A DNA stretch of 64,000 bases from Candidatus Melainabacteria bacterium SSGW_16. GTDB lineage: Bacteria > Cyanobacteriota > Vampirovibrionia > 2-02-FULL-35-15. Under the pieces are notes generated by a model, which ran no database searches, was not told the DNA's origin, and saw only the letters and a list, made by a program, of their open reading frames with translations. The stretch covers positions 32,656-96,655 of the forward strand of contig DUDS01000029.1 in assembly GCA_004769085.1 (NCBI GenBank), written 5' to 3'. How positions within the stretch are numbered: the first letter of the stretch is position 1; every line of letters begins with the position of its first letter. The translations under genes and the position numbers were made by a program. Positions 52,917 to 61,800 of the stretch are shown in pieces.

Positions 52917-54335
52917 ATGAATAGTTTAATAAAATTTGGCACTGATGGATGGCGTTCTATTATCGCAGATGAGTTTACCTTTCAGAATGTAAGAATAGTA
53001 GCAAATGCAATAGGAAAGTATATCCTTACAAAATATGGAAACACCTTGCCAGTTTTAATTGGTTTTGATACCAGGTTTCTTGCAGATAAATTTGCAAGCG
53101 CATGTGCTGATAAACTAGCTGAATCAGGATTAAAAGTAAAAATATCTGATTCTTATGTACCAACACCGGTAATTGCATACACTGCCTGCAGCACAAGCAC
53201 TGCAGGGGCTATTCAGTTTACAGCCAGCCATAACCCGCCTGAATACTGTGGGATTAAATATATAACCAGTTACGGAGGACCAGCCCCTGAAGAGGTTACA
53301 GATGAAATTGTCAAAAACATTAATTTAAATATTCCCGTAGATATTCCCAAGAAAAGTTCTATTCAAAAAGAAATAGAGACATTTAATCCTAAAGAAAACT
53401 ACATAAAACACTTAAAAACAATTATTGATTTTAATCGTATAAAGGAATCAAAAGTTAAAGTTATTTATGATCCAATGTTTGGGGCAGGGAATAAATACCT
53501 GGATCATATTCTGGGTTTAGCTGGTTGTGAAATATCAACTATTCACAATAAAAGAGATCCCATGTTTGGGAATTTGCTACCTGAGCCAAGAGAACAGTTT
53601 CTTAGTGATCTGAAAAACAATATTCTGAAGGAACATGCCTTGTTAGGGCTTGCAACTGATGGTGATGCAGACAGGCTCGCTGCAATAGACAATAAAGGAA
53701 AATTTTATACTCCAAACCAGATTGCATGTATGCTTTTAAGACATCTGGTAAAAAATAAAAAGCTAAAAGGAAAGGTCGTAAGAACCCTTTCCACAACCCA
53801 TATGCTTGATCGGTTGGCTCAGAAGTATGGACTTGAGTTAATAGAAACTAAAGTAGGCTTCAAGTGGATCTGCAAAGAAATGCTCAAAAGCAATGTCTTA
53901 ATTGGCGCAGAGGAATCAGGAGGAATAAGCATTTTAAATCATGTGCCGGACAAAGATGCAATTTTAGCAGGTGTATTGCTTGTTGAAATGATTGCATATG
54001 AAAATAAATCACTTGAAGAAATTTATTCAGACACTATAAAAGATGCAGGGTTTAGTTATATTAATGACAAATTTGATTTACACATGGACGACGCTCAAAA
54101 AAAATTGATACTTTCTTTATTAAATAAACCTTCAATAAAAAATATAGGAGGCATTAAATTGGCTTCTATTAATACATCCGAAGGAGTTAAATATGTTCTT
54201 GAAGACGGGAGCTGGTTTTTTGCTCGATCTAGCGGTACAGAACCAATGTTCAGGGTTTACTTTGAATCACAGACAGAACAAAACCTGCAAATAATGAAAA
54301 AATACATGCAAAACATCATAGATGAAACATGTTAA
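52917..54335 (+). CDS. Phosphoglucomutase/phosphomannomutase
   Basis: Alpha-D-phosphohexomutase of 472 residues. All four family motifs are present: the phosphoserine loop QFTASHNPPEYCGIKY (about residues 98-113), metal-binding TDGDADR (about 245-251), sugar-binding GAEESGGISIL, and phosphate-binding RSSGTEPMFRVY near the end. The start FGTDGWRSIIADEF is usual for bacterial PGM/PMM of the ManB type. It interconverts hexose-1- and -6-phosphates, giving sugar nucleotide precursors. It is 17 bases before a GT2 gene, so the pair is cotranscribed. Choice between glucose and mannose cannot be made. Confidence 0.92.
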   Translation: MNSLIKFGTDGWRSIIADEFTFQNVRIVANAIGKYILTKYGNTLPVLIGFDTRFLADKFASACADKLAESGLKVKISDSYVPTPVIAYTACSTSTAGAIQFTASHNPPEYCGIKYITSYGGPAPEEVTDEIVKNINLNIPVDIPKKSSIQKEIETFNPKENYIKHLKTIIDFNRIKESKVKVIYDPMFGAGNKYLDHILGLAGCEISTIHNKRDPMFGNLLPEPREQFLSDLKNNILKEHALLGLATDGDADRLAAIDNKGKFYTPNQIACMLLRHLVKNKKLKGKVVRTLSTTHMLDRLAQKYGLELIETKVGFKWICKEMLKSNVLIGAEESGGISILNHVPDKDAILAGVLLVEMIAYENKSLEEIYSDTIKDAGFSYINDKFDLHMDDAQKKLILSLLNKPSIKNIGGIKLASINTSEGVKYVLEDGSWFFARSSGTEPMFRVYFESQTEQNLQIMKKYMQNIIDETC

Positions 54336-54352
54336 ACTTCTCTAACTAAGTT

Positions 54353-55273
54353 ATGCCAAAAGTAAGTGTAATAATTCCTACCTACAATCAAGGGAAATTC
54401 ATAACTGCAACCATAGAAAGCGTTCTTAATCAGACTTACAGGGATTTTGAAATTGTTGTGGTTATTGACGGTTCTACTGATGATACAAAACTACAGCTTG
54501 AAAAATTTAGATCTAAGATAAAAATAATAGAGCAGGAAAGGTCAGAAAGAGCAGTTGCAAGAAATAACGGGGTAAAACATTCATCAGGAGAATATCTTGC
54601 CTTTGTTGACTCTGATGATATTTGGAAACCTGAAAAACTTGAAGTGCAAATTCCTATTCTTGAAGGAAAAAAAGAAATTGTTGTTGTTTACAGTGCCTGT
54701 GAAAGAATTGATGAATACGGAAATAAAATTAAAACAGCAGAAAGACAAACACAGGGTTATTCAGGAAATATTTCCAAGAAACTCCTTTTAAGAAATTTTG
54801 TTGTCTCCGCCACACCTGTCTTAAGAAGGGAAATATTTGAAAAATCGGGAGGATTTATTACAAAATATGTTCCATATGAGGACTGGGAATTATGGATCAG
54901 GTTATCTGCTTATGGAAATTTTATGTTCATTGCTTCACCGCTTGCCAGTTACAGAATACATCCACTGCAAACAGTAAAATTAGTTACTGCAGAAAAAATT
55001 GAACAAGTAACCAATTCACTGCTAACCGATTCTTTTAAATTAATAGCTATAAATGAAAATATTAAAAATAAATCTCTTGGGTTTGCAAATTTGCGTTATT
55101 GCTATTGGTACCTGCTTGCAAAGAAATATAAAACTGCAAAGGATAAAATAAATGCTGCTTTAAGACTCAACCCTGGTTTTATCTTCGATCCCAGATGGTA
55201 TGGCTTAAGATTCTTATGCATATTTCCGGATTTTATTGGAAAGGGATTGTTTGATCTCAGACAGTATCATTAA
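54353..55273 (+). CDS. Glycosyltransferase family 2
   Basis: A GT-A fold enzyme of 306 residues. VSVIIPTYNQGKFITATIES is the nucleotide-sugar start, IVVVIDGSTDDTK and the DxD-like FVDSDDIWKPEKLE follow, then VPYEDWELWIRLS, where ED-x-x-L(W) is the usual catalytic region. There is no membrane span. It follows the phosphohexomutase by 17 bases, so it may act with the sugar phosphate made by it, in capsule or LPS assembly. The type A element 12 bases after its stop may act as transcript end. Confidence 0.9.
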   Translation: MPKVSVIIPTYNQGKFITATIESVLNQTYRDFEIVVVIDGSTDDTKLQLEKFRSKIKIIEQERSERAVARNNGVKHSSGEYLAFVDSDDIWKPEKLEVQIPILEGKKEIVVVYSACERIDEYGNKIKTAERQTQGYSGNISKKLLLRNFVVSATPVLRREIFEKSGGFITKYVPYEDWELWIRLSAYGNFMFIASPLASYRIHPLQTVKLVTAEKIEQVTNSLLTDSFKLIAINENIKNKSLGFANLRYCYWYLLAKKYKTAKDKINAALRLNPGFIFDPRWYGLRFLCIFPDFIGKGLFDLRQYH

Positions 55274-55284
55274 CGTGGCACAAC

Positions 55285-55394
55285 ATAGGACTTTCACTTT
55301 TTATGCTCAACCCATACCTGCGCTCCGCTTGGTGGGCTTGGCGCCTCCAACGCTCCGCTAAAGGTATGGGTTTCGCTTTTTGTAAAAGTCCTAT
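55285..55394. repeat. 110-bp structured intergenic element, type A copy 2
   Basis: Arms ATAGGACTTTCAC (55285-55297) and GTAAAAGTCCTAT (55382-55394) pair at 12 of 13 positions. The core (AACCCATACC, GCGCTCCGC, GGTGGGCTTGGCGCCTCCAA, GGTATGGGTT) is the reverse complement of the core at 40808-40890, with high identity by eye. It lies between the convergent GT2 and ccsA genes. The arm sequence is unlike that of copy 1. Confidence 0.85.
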
Positions 55395-55413
55395 TGCTAT
55401 TTAGATAAATACA

Positions 55414-56325
55414 CTATTCAATCTTCCCGTAAGTATGAAGTCCACCAAAATTAAACTGGTTTACCCCCAGATAAGTCAGATAAACCATTGCAAGTCCGAT
55501 AAGAGAAATTAAAGCAAGCACAGTTCCTGATGCTTTTGAATTAAGCCTGAAGTGCAGATATATAGCATAAATAAACCAGGTTACAAGTGCCATTGTTTCT
55601 TTTGGATCCCACTGCCAGAGTGCTCCCCATGCATGGTTTGCCCATAATGCACCATTAATTACTCCTATTGTAAGGAGTGGAAACCCAAAAGTTACACATC
55701 TGAATGTAACCTCATCAAAAAACTGTGCTTTTTCTGAAACTTCACGAGAAGAAGTCTTTATTATTACCCCGCTTGTTATTTCTTTATTAATGCTAACTGA
55801 TTTGTTTTTATCTTTTCTGGATCTTTTAACTTCCACAAGATAAGCTACCGATGAAAATGCACCAATTAGAAACAGCGCATATGACATTAATAATGGCGGA
55901 ACATGAATTACACGCCAGTAGCTCTGAAGCGCTGGCACAAGAGGAGCAATCTGCTTCTGACCAGGAGGAAGCCATGTTGCATATAAAAAAACTATCAGAA
56001 GAAACCCGGAGACAAACCAGCCAAAATAATTAATTTTAAACCTATATTCAAGGAATAAATAAGCAGCAATTATTGCCCATGCAAAAATCACAAGCGATTC
56101 ATACAGATTCGTAAGAGGGAAAAAATTTAAAGCCATCCCCCTGAATACCAAAGCTACGGTCAATGATATAAGTGAAACAAATAGACACAATGATCCACTT
56201 TTCCTGAAAAAATCAAGTTTAGTATTCATCCATGAAACAGCATAAAGCCAGAAAGCTATAAAAACAGCTATTCCTGAAATATTAAAAAACAAGGTTTCTT
56301 CTACTGAAAATTTAAATAAATTCAT
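55414..56325 (-). CDS. ccsA: Cytochrome c biogenesis protein CcsA (ResC/CcsB type)
   Basis: Polytopic haem transporter/ligase of the system II cytochrome c maturation complex. The 303-residue protein has eight spans by eye and the tryptophan-rich WWD motif NHAWGALWQWDPKET (about residues 229-243), plus conserved His in WRVIHVPPLLMSYALF. It starts four bases inside resB, so the two are translated together. In System II, CcsA and ResB/Ccs1 carry haem to apocytochrome c on the periplasmic side. No ccdA or cytochrome gene is in the window. Confidence 0.94.
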   Translation of the reverse strand: MNLFKFSVEETLFFNISGIAVFIAFWLYAVSWMNTKLDFFRKSGSLCLFVSLISLTVALVFRGMALNFFPLTNLYESLVIFAWAIIAAYLFLEYRFKINYFGWFVSGFLLIVFLYATWLPPGQKQIAPLVPALQSYWRVIHVPPLLMSYALFLIGAFSSVAYLVEVKRSRKDKNKSVSINKEITSGVIIKTSSREVSEKAQFFDEVTFRCVTFGFPLLTIGVINGALWANHAWGALWQWDPKETMALVTWFIYAIYLHFRLNSKASGTVLALISLIGLAMVYLTYLGVNQFNFGGLHTYGKIE

Positions 56326-57680
56326 TTTGAATTCACCACCTCAGATATAATCTCTTCAAACTCTCTGGCAAAATATGCTTTTGCTCTGTCTGATTTACCA
56401 CCAATTATTATCTTATTATTCTCAGGAATCAGCTGACCCCATATTTGTTTTTTTGATCCAAAAGCTATAAATACACCTAAAATTATAAAAAATAAACCAG
56501 GATAAATTAAAAAATATCCGGGGTTTGACTTAAACTGCAATCCTGTAAAAGTAACTGTTCCATAATATCCAATATTAATTGGACCCATTTGAAGCATGTC
56601 ACCTTTATTAATCTTTCCAAGCAATTTTTCTTTTTCAAGATTAGGTGACATTGAATAAACTTCAATTAAATCCTGCAGAACTTTAAACTTCAGTCCTATA
56701 TCCTTGCTTAAAGGAAGGAATATAACATCCTTCCCATTTATTGTTTCTACAGGAAGTGAAATCTTTTGATCATTAAATGTAGTTTCTGCAAATTTTCCCC
56801 AGTTACTCTGATACACATCAAGACCCATAAACTCAAGCGGATTATTAACAAAAATTGTTTTTCTTGCAATTTCAGTTTTATTTTCATCAAGCACAGAGAG
56901 ATCGCTATACCATTGCTTTGGAGCACCATTATCATATTCTTCACGCCAGGTCTTATTTACTCTGACAAGGTACGGAGAAATCCTGCCAAACCATATAGGC
57001 ATCTTACTAATTGGTACAACCCAGTTATCAACTTCAGTTGATCTGATTTGATCTGTTCTGCCACCAAGATCCGCAAGATAAAATCCTTCATTTTCAGATA
57101 ACTGTGCCATGCCATTAAACCCTGTTAAAACGCTTATTGCACAACCAAAAAGTAATGCAAGGATACCAACATGAGTAACAGATGCACCGATTCTATGCCA
57201 TGCGCCTTTTACAGCTTTAAGTTTATTTTCAGAAAGTACTGTTTTGAATTTTTTTTCTTTAAGTTTCTTTTCAATTTTCCCCAGTAAAGCACTCCCATTT
57301 CCATTTACTTCGATATTACAGTTAACCGGCAGCCTTGGTATACTTTCTGCCCTTAAATCAACCGGTAGGGAAAAAGCCAGATACCATTTTGGGAAAACCC
57401 TTCTGACACTGGCTGTTATTAAGTTAGCACCAAGCATAGTTAACAACGCCAAATACCACCATGAATGAAAAACATCAGTAAATCCAAGCCCTTTAAGGAG
57501 CAGATAATTCTGTTCACCATATTTTTCAAGGAGTTTTGCTCTGCCCACCATTGGCTCTTCTGGCAGAATAGTCCCGATTAACGTTGAAATTGCCAGAAAC
57601 ACGAACAAAGTAATTGCAAGTCTGAGAGATGAAAACTCCTGAACAAAAAAATTCTTAATAGACTTTAAATGTTTTAACAT
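56322..57680 (-). CDS. resB: Cytochrome c biogenesis protein ResB/Ccs1
   Basis: Second subunit of system II haem handling. The 452-residue protein has three N-terminal spans (FVFLAISTLIGTILPEEPM; YLALLTMLGANLITASV; ASVTHVGILALLFGCAISV), a long periplasmic domain (about residues 190-380, with NNPLEFMGLDVYQSNWG), and a fourth span before the C-terminus (YLLFYPG-like LIYPGLFFIILGVFIAFGSK). These are ResB hallmarks. It overlaps ccsA by four bases. It is 42 bases downstream of the MqnD-like gene, so the three may be one operon. Confidence 0.93.
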   Translation of the reverse strand: MLKHLKSIKNFFVQEFSSLRLAITLFVFLAISTLIGTILPEEPMVGRAKLLEKYGEQNYLLLKGLGFTDVFHSWWYLALLTMLGANLITASVRRVFPKWYLAFSLPVDLRAESIPRLPVNCNIEVNGNGSALLGKIEKKLKEKKFKTVLSENKLKAVKGAWHRIGASVTHVGILALLFGCAISVLTGFNGMAQLSENEGFYLADLGGRTDQIRSTEVDNWVVPISKMPIWFGRISPYLVRVNKTWREEYDNGAPKQWYSDLSVLDENKTEIARKTIFVNNPLEFMGLDVYQSNWGKFAETTFNDQKISLPVETINGKDVIFLPLSKDIGLKFKVLQDLIEVYSMSPNLEKEKLLGKINKGDMLQMGPINIGYYGTVTFTGLQFKSNPGYFLIYPGLFFIILGVFIAFGSKKQIWGQLIPENNKIIIGGKSDRAKAYFAREFEEIISEVVNSK

Positions 57681-57722
57681 TCCGCAAAATCATTATAGCT
57701 GCAGCTTTACATTTAAACTAAT

Positions 57723-58595
57723 TTAGTCTACAAAATCTATCACTGGAATCTTATTAATTAATCGTTTTTCAAATGCCAATTGGTATAGCTTTCTTAAGGC
57801 AATTTTTCCCGACACACCATAATCTAAAGTAAAATCATTTACATACATACTGACGAAATTGCTTATCTTTTCTCTGTCATCTTCAAGTTCTCTTGCATAT
57901 TTTGAAACAGAAGAAATAATTCTATCCTTATTATTCAATGCATATGCAATGCTCTTTCTGATTAAGCAGTTAATTTCTCTTTTACTGGCATCATTAAGGG
58001 ATCTCCTTATAACATTTCCTCCAAGTGGAACAGGCAAATTTGTTTTGCCAAGCCACCATTCTCCAAGATCAATAATTTTGTGCAGCCCGTGGTTCAAATA
58101 CGATAACTGACCTTCATGAATTATTAATCCAAATGATATTTCTCCTTTTTTAACAACATCAATAATCTGATCAAAAGGTACAAAAACAGGCTCAAAATCA
58201 GATAGCAGTAATTTCAAAAGCAGATAAGCAGTGGTTTTATCTCCTGGAACTGCGATTTTTTGATTTTTGAGGATTTCGAGTGGATTACCAGTAAGCTTTG
58301 ATTTCGAAACAATAAGAGGTCCATATCCATTTCCTACTGAACCACCACATGATAAAAGCTGATATTTATCTTCTACATCAGGGTATGCAAAAAAAGAAAT
58401 TGCCTGAACATCATAATTAACAGTATTTGATTCTTTATTTAAACTCTGAATATCCTTTAATTCATGTTCAAATTCAAAATTCTCACTAACAATTAAATTT
58501 TCTGCCAAGGCATAAAACATAAATGCATCATCTGCATCTGGACTATGTGCAATTCTGATCTTCTTTTTTAAATTTTTTAAACCGGCTTTTTGCAA
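57723..58595 (-). CDS. mqnD: MqnD-like protein (futalosine menaquinone pathway, 1,4-dihydroxy-6-naphthoate synthase family)
   Basis: A 290-residue periplasmic-binding-fold protein of the MqnA/MqnD family: RIAHSPDADDAFMFYALAEN near the start (MqnD proteins carry a similar S-x-x-x-D-D/T motif), VNYDVQAISFFAYP, GYGPLIVSK, KIAVPGDKTTAYLLLKLLL, and FGLIIHEGQLSY with the conserved Gly-Pro region. MqnD makes 1,4-dihydroxy-6-naphthoate from cyclic dehypoxanthine futalosine. The frame has only a TTG start (58595); no ATG precedes the motif. The other futalosine genes are not here. A link with the adjacent cytochrome c genes would fit a menaquinone respiratory chain. MqnA-like or other substrate-binding function is not excluded. 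Confidence 0.75.
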   Translation of the reverse strand: MQKAGLKNLKKKIRIAHSPDADDAFMFYALAENLIVSENFEFEHELKDIQSLNKESNTVNYDVQAISFFAYPDVEDKYQLLSCGGSVGNGYGPLIVSKSKLTGNPLEILKNQKIAVPGDKTTAYLLLKLLLSDFEPVFVPFDQIIDVVKKGEISFGLIIHEGQLSYLNHGLHKIIDLGEWWLGKTNLPVPLGGNVIRRSLNDASKREINCLIRKSIAYALNNKDRIISSVSKYARELEDDREKISNFVSMYVNDFTLDYGVSGKIALRKLYQLAFEKRLINKIPVIDFVD

Positions 58596-58867
58596 TTTGT
58601 TAGGTTTTTGTCCTTGTTTTTTCTATATGATAGCCCTATATAGAAGGGATATACATTAGTGCTATACCTAATTGTAAAAGACTTTTGGTTTTAGCTTTCA
58701 GGGGCATTAAAATTTAGTACTTTTTATCACAGAAGAAAGCAGACAATAAAGGGTAAAGAATTTATAGAAACCACCCAGATTGTTGGTTTTTTTTGCCCCT
58801 GGGGCTGATTGTTTTCATTATTAAAAATATAAATAATCGGGCCAGGTCCATTTACGCACATATAATA

Positions 58868-61800
58868 ATGAAGAATACTTCTAAGCAAAAAAATATACTT
58901 AGACAGTTCTTGCACTCCTGTTTTTGTCTTGGACTGGCATTTGCTTTTGTATTAAATTCTTTCTTACCTGCATTCACAATCAGTAAGTCAGGCAATAATT
59001 CCTTTAACAATCTTACTTATGATGATTTATCAACAATTGCATATGCATATAAAAATGTTTTAAATAATGATTCTCCCTCAAACAAAGAGCTGTTAAATAT
59101 TGCAGAAGAACTAACTTTAACAGGTCATGAAATTAATATAAAAAATGCCAGAACATTTTTATCCGATAAAGTCAGGAAAAGTCCAAACACAAAAGCACAA
59201 CTAATTAAAATAGCTTTTAAAAATAAATTCAACACAGATATTCCTGACGGAAAAGCTTTAAGCCTTACAAATACACTGCTTGCTGAAAACAATGATTATC
59301 CGGGTATTTATGAAACCATAGAAAACACTGGTTCAAATGATGAAAACAGCTTCCTGTGCGATGTAACAAATCTTGAGTTACTTGATTTTTATATGGCATC
59401 ACCTCAAATAAAAGCTAGTTTAAAAAATCCATTTAGTTCAGTAACATGGTCTACCCTGAGTTCAAAACAAACTTTACTATCAGAACTTGATCACACTGTA
59501 CAGGGAAACAAGCTTGCCTGGAATCTCCTTGGCTACCCAACTTCATTTGGATTAACCTATAACAGGGATGGGAAATTTGTAAATGTTACTTCATCACCCG
59601 GAGCAACCTCAAATCTTATAGGGATATCATCTGATGCAGCAAAAATTAACAACGAGCTGGTTCTAGGCGGATTTTTACCCTATGCAAGATTTAATCCTTC
59701 AGGTAATGAGTACTATTCAGTTGGTGCTGATCCAAAAGGCGGCACAAATAAACCTTACCTCTATGGATTTGACATTTCTGCAAATGACGGGGGGGCAAAA
59801 AGATTCAAAGATACATTTGATAATCATTATCCTGGATTTTCCCAGGGGCTTGATGTAACACCTAACGGATTAGTGCTTCTCGGAGTAGAAAAAGGAAATC
59901 TTACTGCTGCATGGAAAGAACCAAACAAAGTTCCGTCCTCAATAAACAATATTTCACAGCTTATTGAATTTACAAGAGATTATACAAACCACTTTGAAGT
60001 TGATGAAGGAACCGGGAGCAATAATATACTAGCTATAGCCAGCTATGTTTTGCCTGATACTTACAAGTATACAGATATTTTATCAACACTTACAAAAACA
60101 AATCCTACAAACCAGTTTGGTTTTACATTGTTCTCTCTTGACCAAAACCAGGATAGTCAGGCAGGTTTAAGTATTGCTTCAAGAACAGATCTATGGGATA
60201 AGGACCTGGATAATTTACTGGGACATAAAAATGTATCGCTGGGCGGAATTAAAATAAACAACAACAAACTTTTTATCTCATACGTTGTAAATAAAGGTGT
60301 TGATTTTAAAAAGTTCTATGAAATAAATTTTCCAAAATACTTACAGGAGGGAAAAAGCTGGATTGATCAAAACACAGGACTCCCTCCAAACGCATTCAAA
60401 TTTGAAGATGGACTTTATGATACAAGACTGGCTGTATTTAACATTGTTTATGAAAACAATAAATTACAACTTCAGAAATACACTGACATTTCTACAGTCT
60501 TTGATAATCCGGGCTGCAGTGGAAACTCATATGGTGTTAGCGGACCAATAGAAATAAAAGATAAAATATTTGTTGCTGATAAAACTTATGCTCCGGTTAT
60601 CAGGGCATTTAAGTTTGACAGCAACAGTATATTAAAAATCACTCCTGCAAACAGTCCGTATGTAATAAGACTTAATAACCCAAGAATTGCAAAAGCATTA
60701 TTTGACTCTAAATACAAGCCGTTAAGCACTGACTTTACTTTCTCAACCTCAATTTCAGACATTGCAATTGATCCTGCTTCAAAAATACTCTTTGTCTCAC
60801 TGCCATACATAGAAAACAGTATTCAGGATCCAGCCAGCATTCACATAAACGGATTTCTTGGCTCATTCTATTTAACAGACTTAAAGGAAAGATGTTCAAA
60901 AATTGCCAGCTCAGAAAGCTGCAGTGATGCACTACAGGAAGATGATAAAGGTGAATATGAAAAAGATTTAGCCGAGGATGAAACTGCCTCCAAGGAAGAC
61001 AAAGCCGGCAGAAAAAAAGAGTTGAGATATTTATCAATAACAGATGGTGTTTTAACACCAACTATAGCAATAGGCATAAAAATAAATAATCTTACAAATT
61101 TCGACCAATCTGAATTCAGATCATATTTTGCTGATGTTGATACTGCAAAATCACCAAAATCACCGGATGATGCATGGGTTGCAACTAGTGCAAGAGGAGT
61201 AAATTTTGCTACTGCATTTCTTCTGAACACAAATCCACCAGGGGACTATTACTACCCGTTATTATTGAAAAAAACCGTACAAGTAAAAGAGCAATTTAAC
61301 ATTCTTTCAAGAAGCGGGATAAACACCTACGGCAAATCAATAGCTCTTTCAGGTGACGGGAAAACACTTAATGCAATTACAAATGATGGAAGCATTAAAT
61401 CCGGCGCACCAGGAGATTTGGCAATCGCTCCTTTTCAAACCGTCCCATCAAGCTTTTCACCTGTAACAGCATGCTCACTACCAGATTCCCCATCCGGTGT
61501 TGCATTTTTAGAGAGCAAATCAGACGGACTTCACGAAGCAAACAGCCTTGTGGTTTATTTAAACAACAATCAAACTCCTGTCAGATTACAAAACATTCAT
61601 GGAAATGTTGAAGAACATAGCTTAGTCATTCCACTCAGAGAATTTACAAATATTCCATTGATTATTGATGAGACTCCTCCGGAAAAACCATTTCCAATCA
61701 AATTCAAAATAAATCAGATGAAAATCTCAGGAGCAAAGACTAAGGATGGAAATATTGCTGTATCATATTTTTCTCATAACAGTCTTAAGTCTAAGGTAAT

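Noticed and set aside
58596..58867. Riboswitch or small gene before the giant protein
   Set aside because: Only a short GCCCCTGGGGC palindrome and AT-rich sequence; no riboswitch core or credible frame.
60586..61230. Minus-strand frames inside the giant secreted protein
   Set aside because: Three overlapping shadows of a continuous 1,711-codon plus-strand frame; no family motifs.
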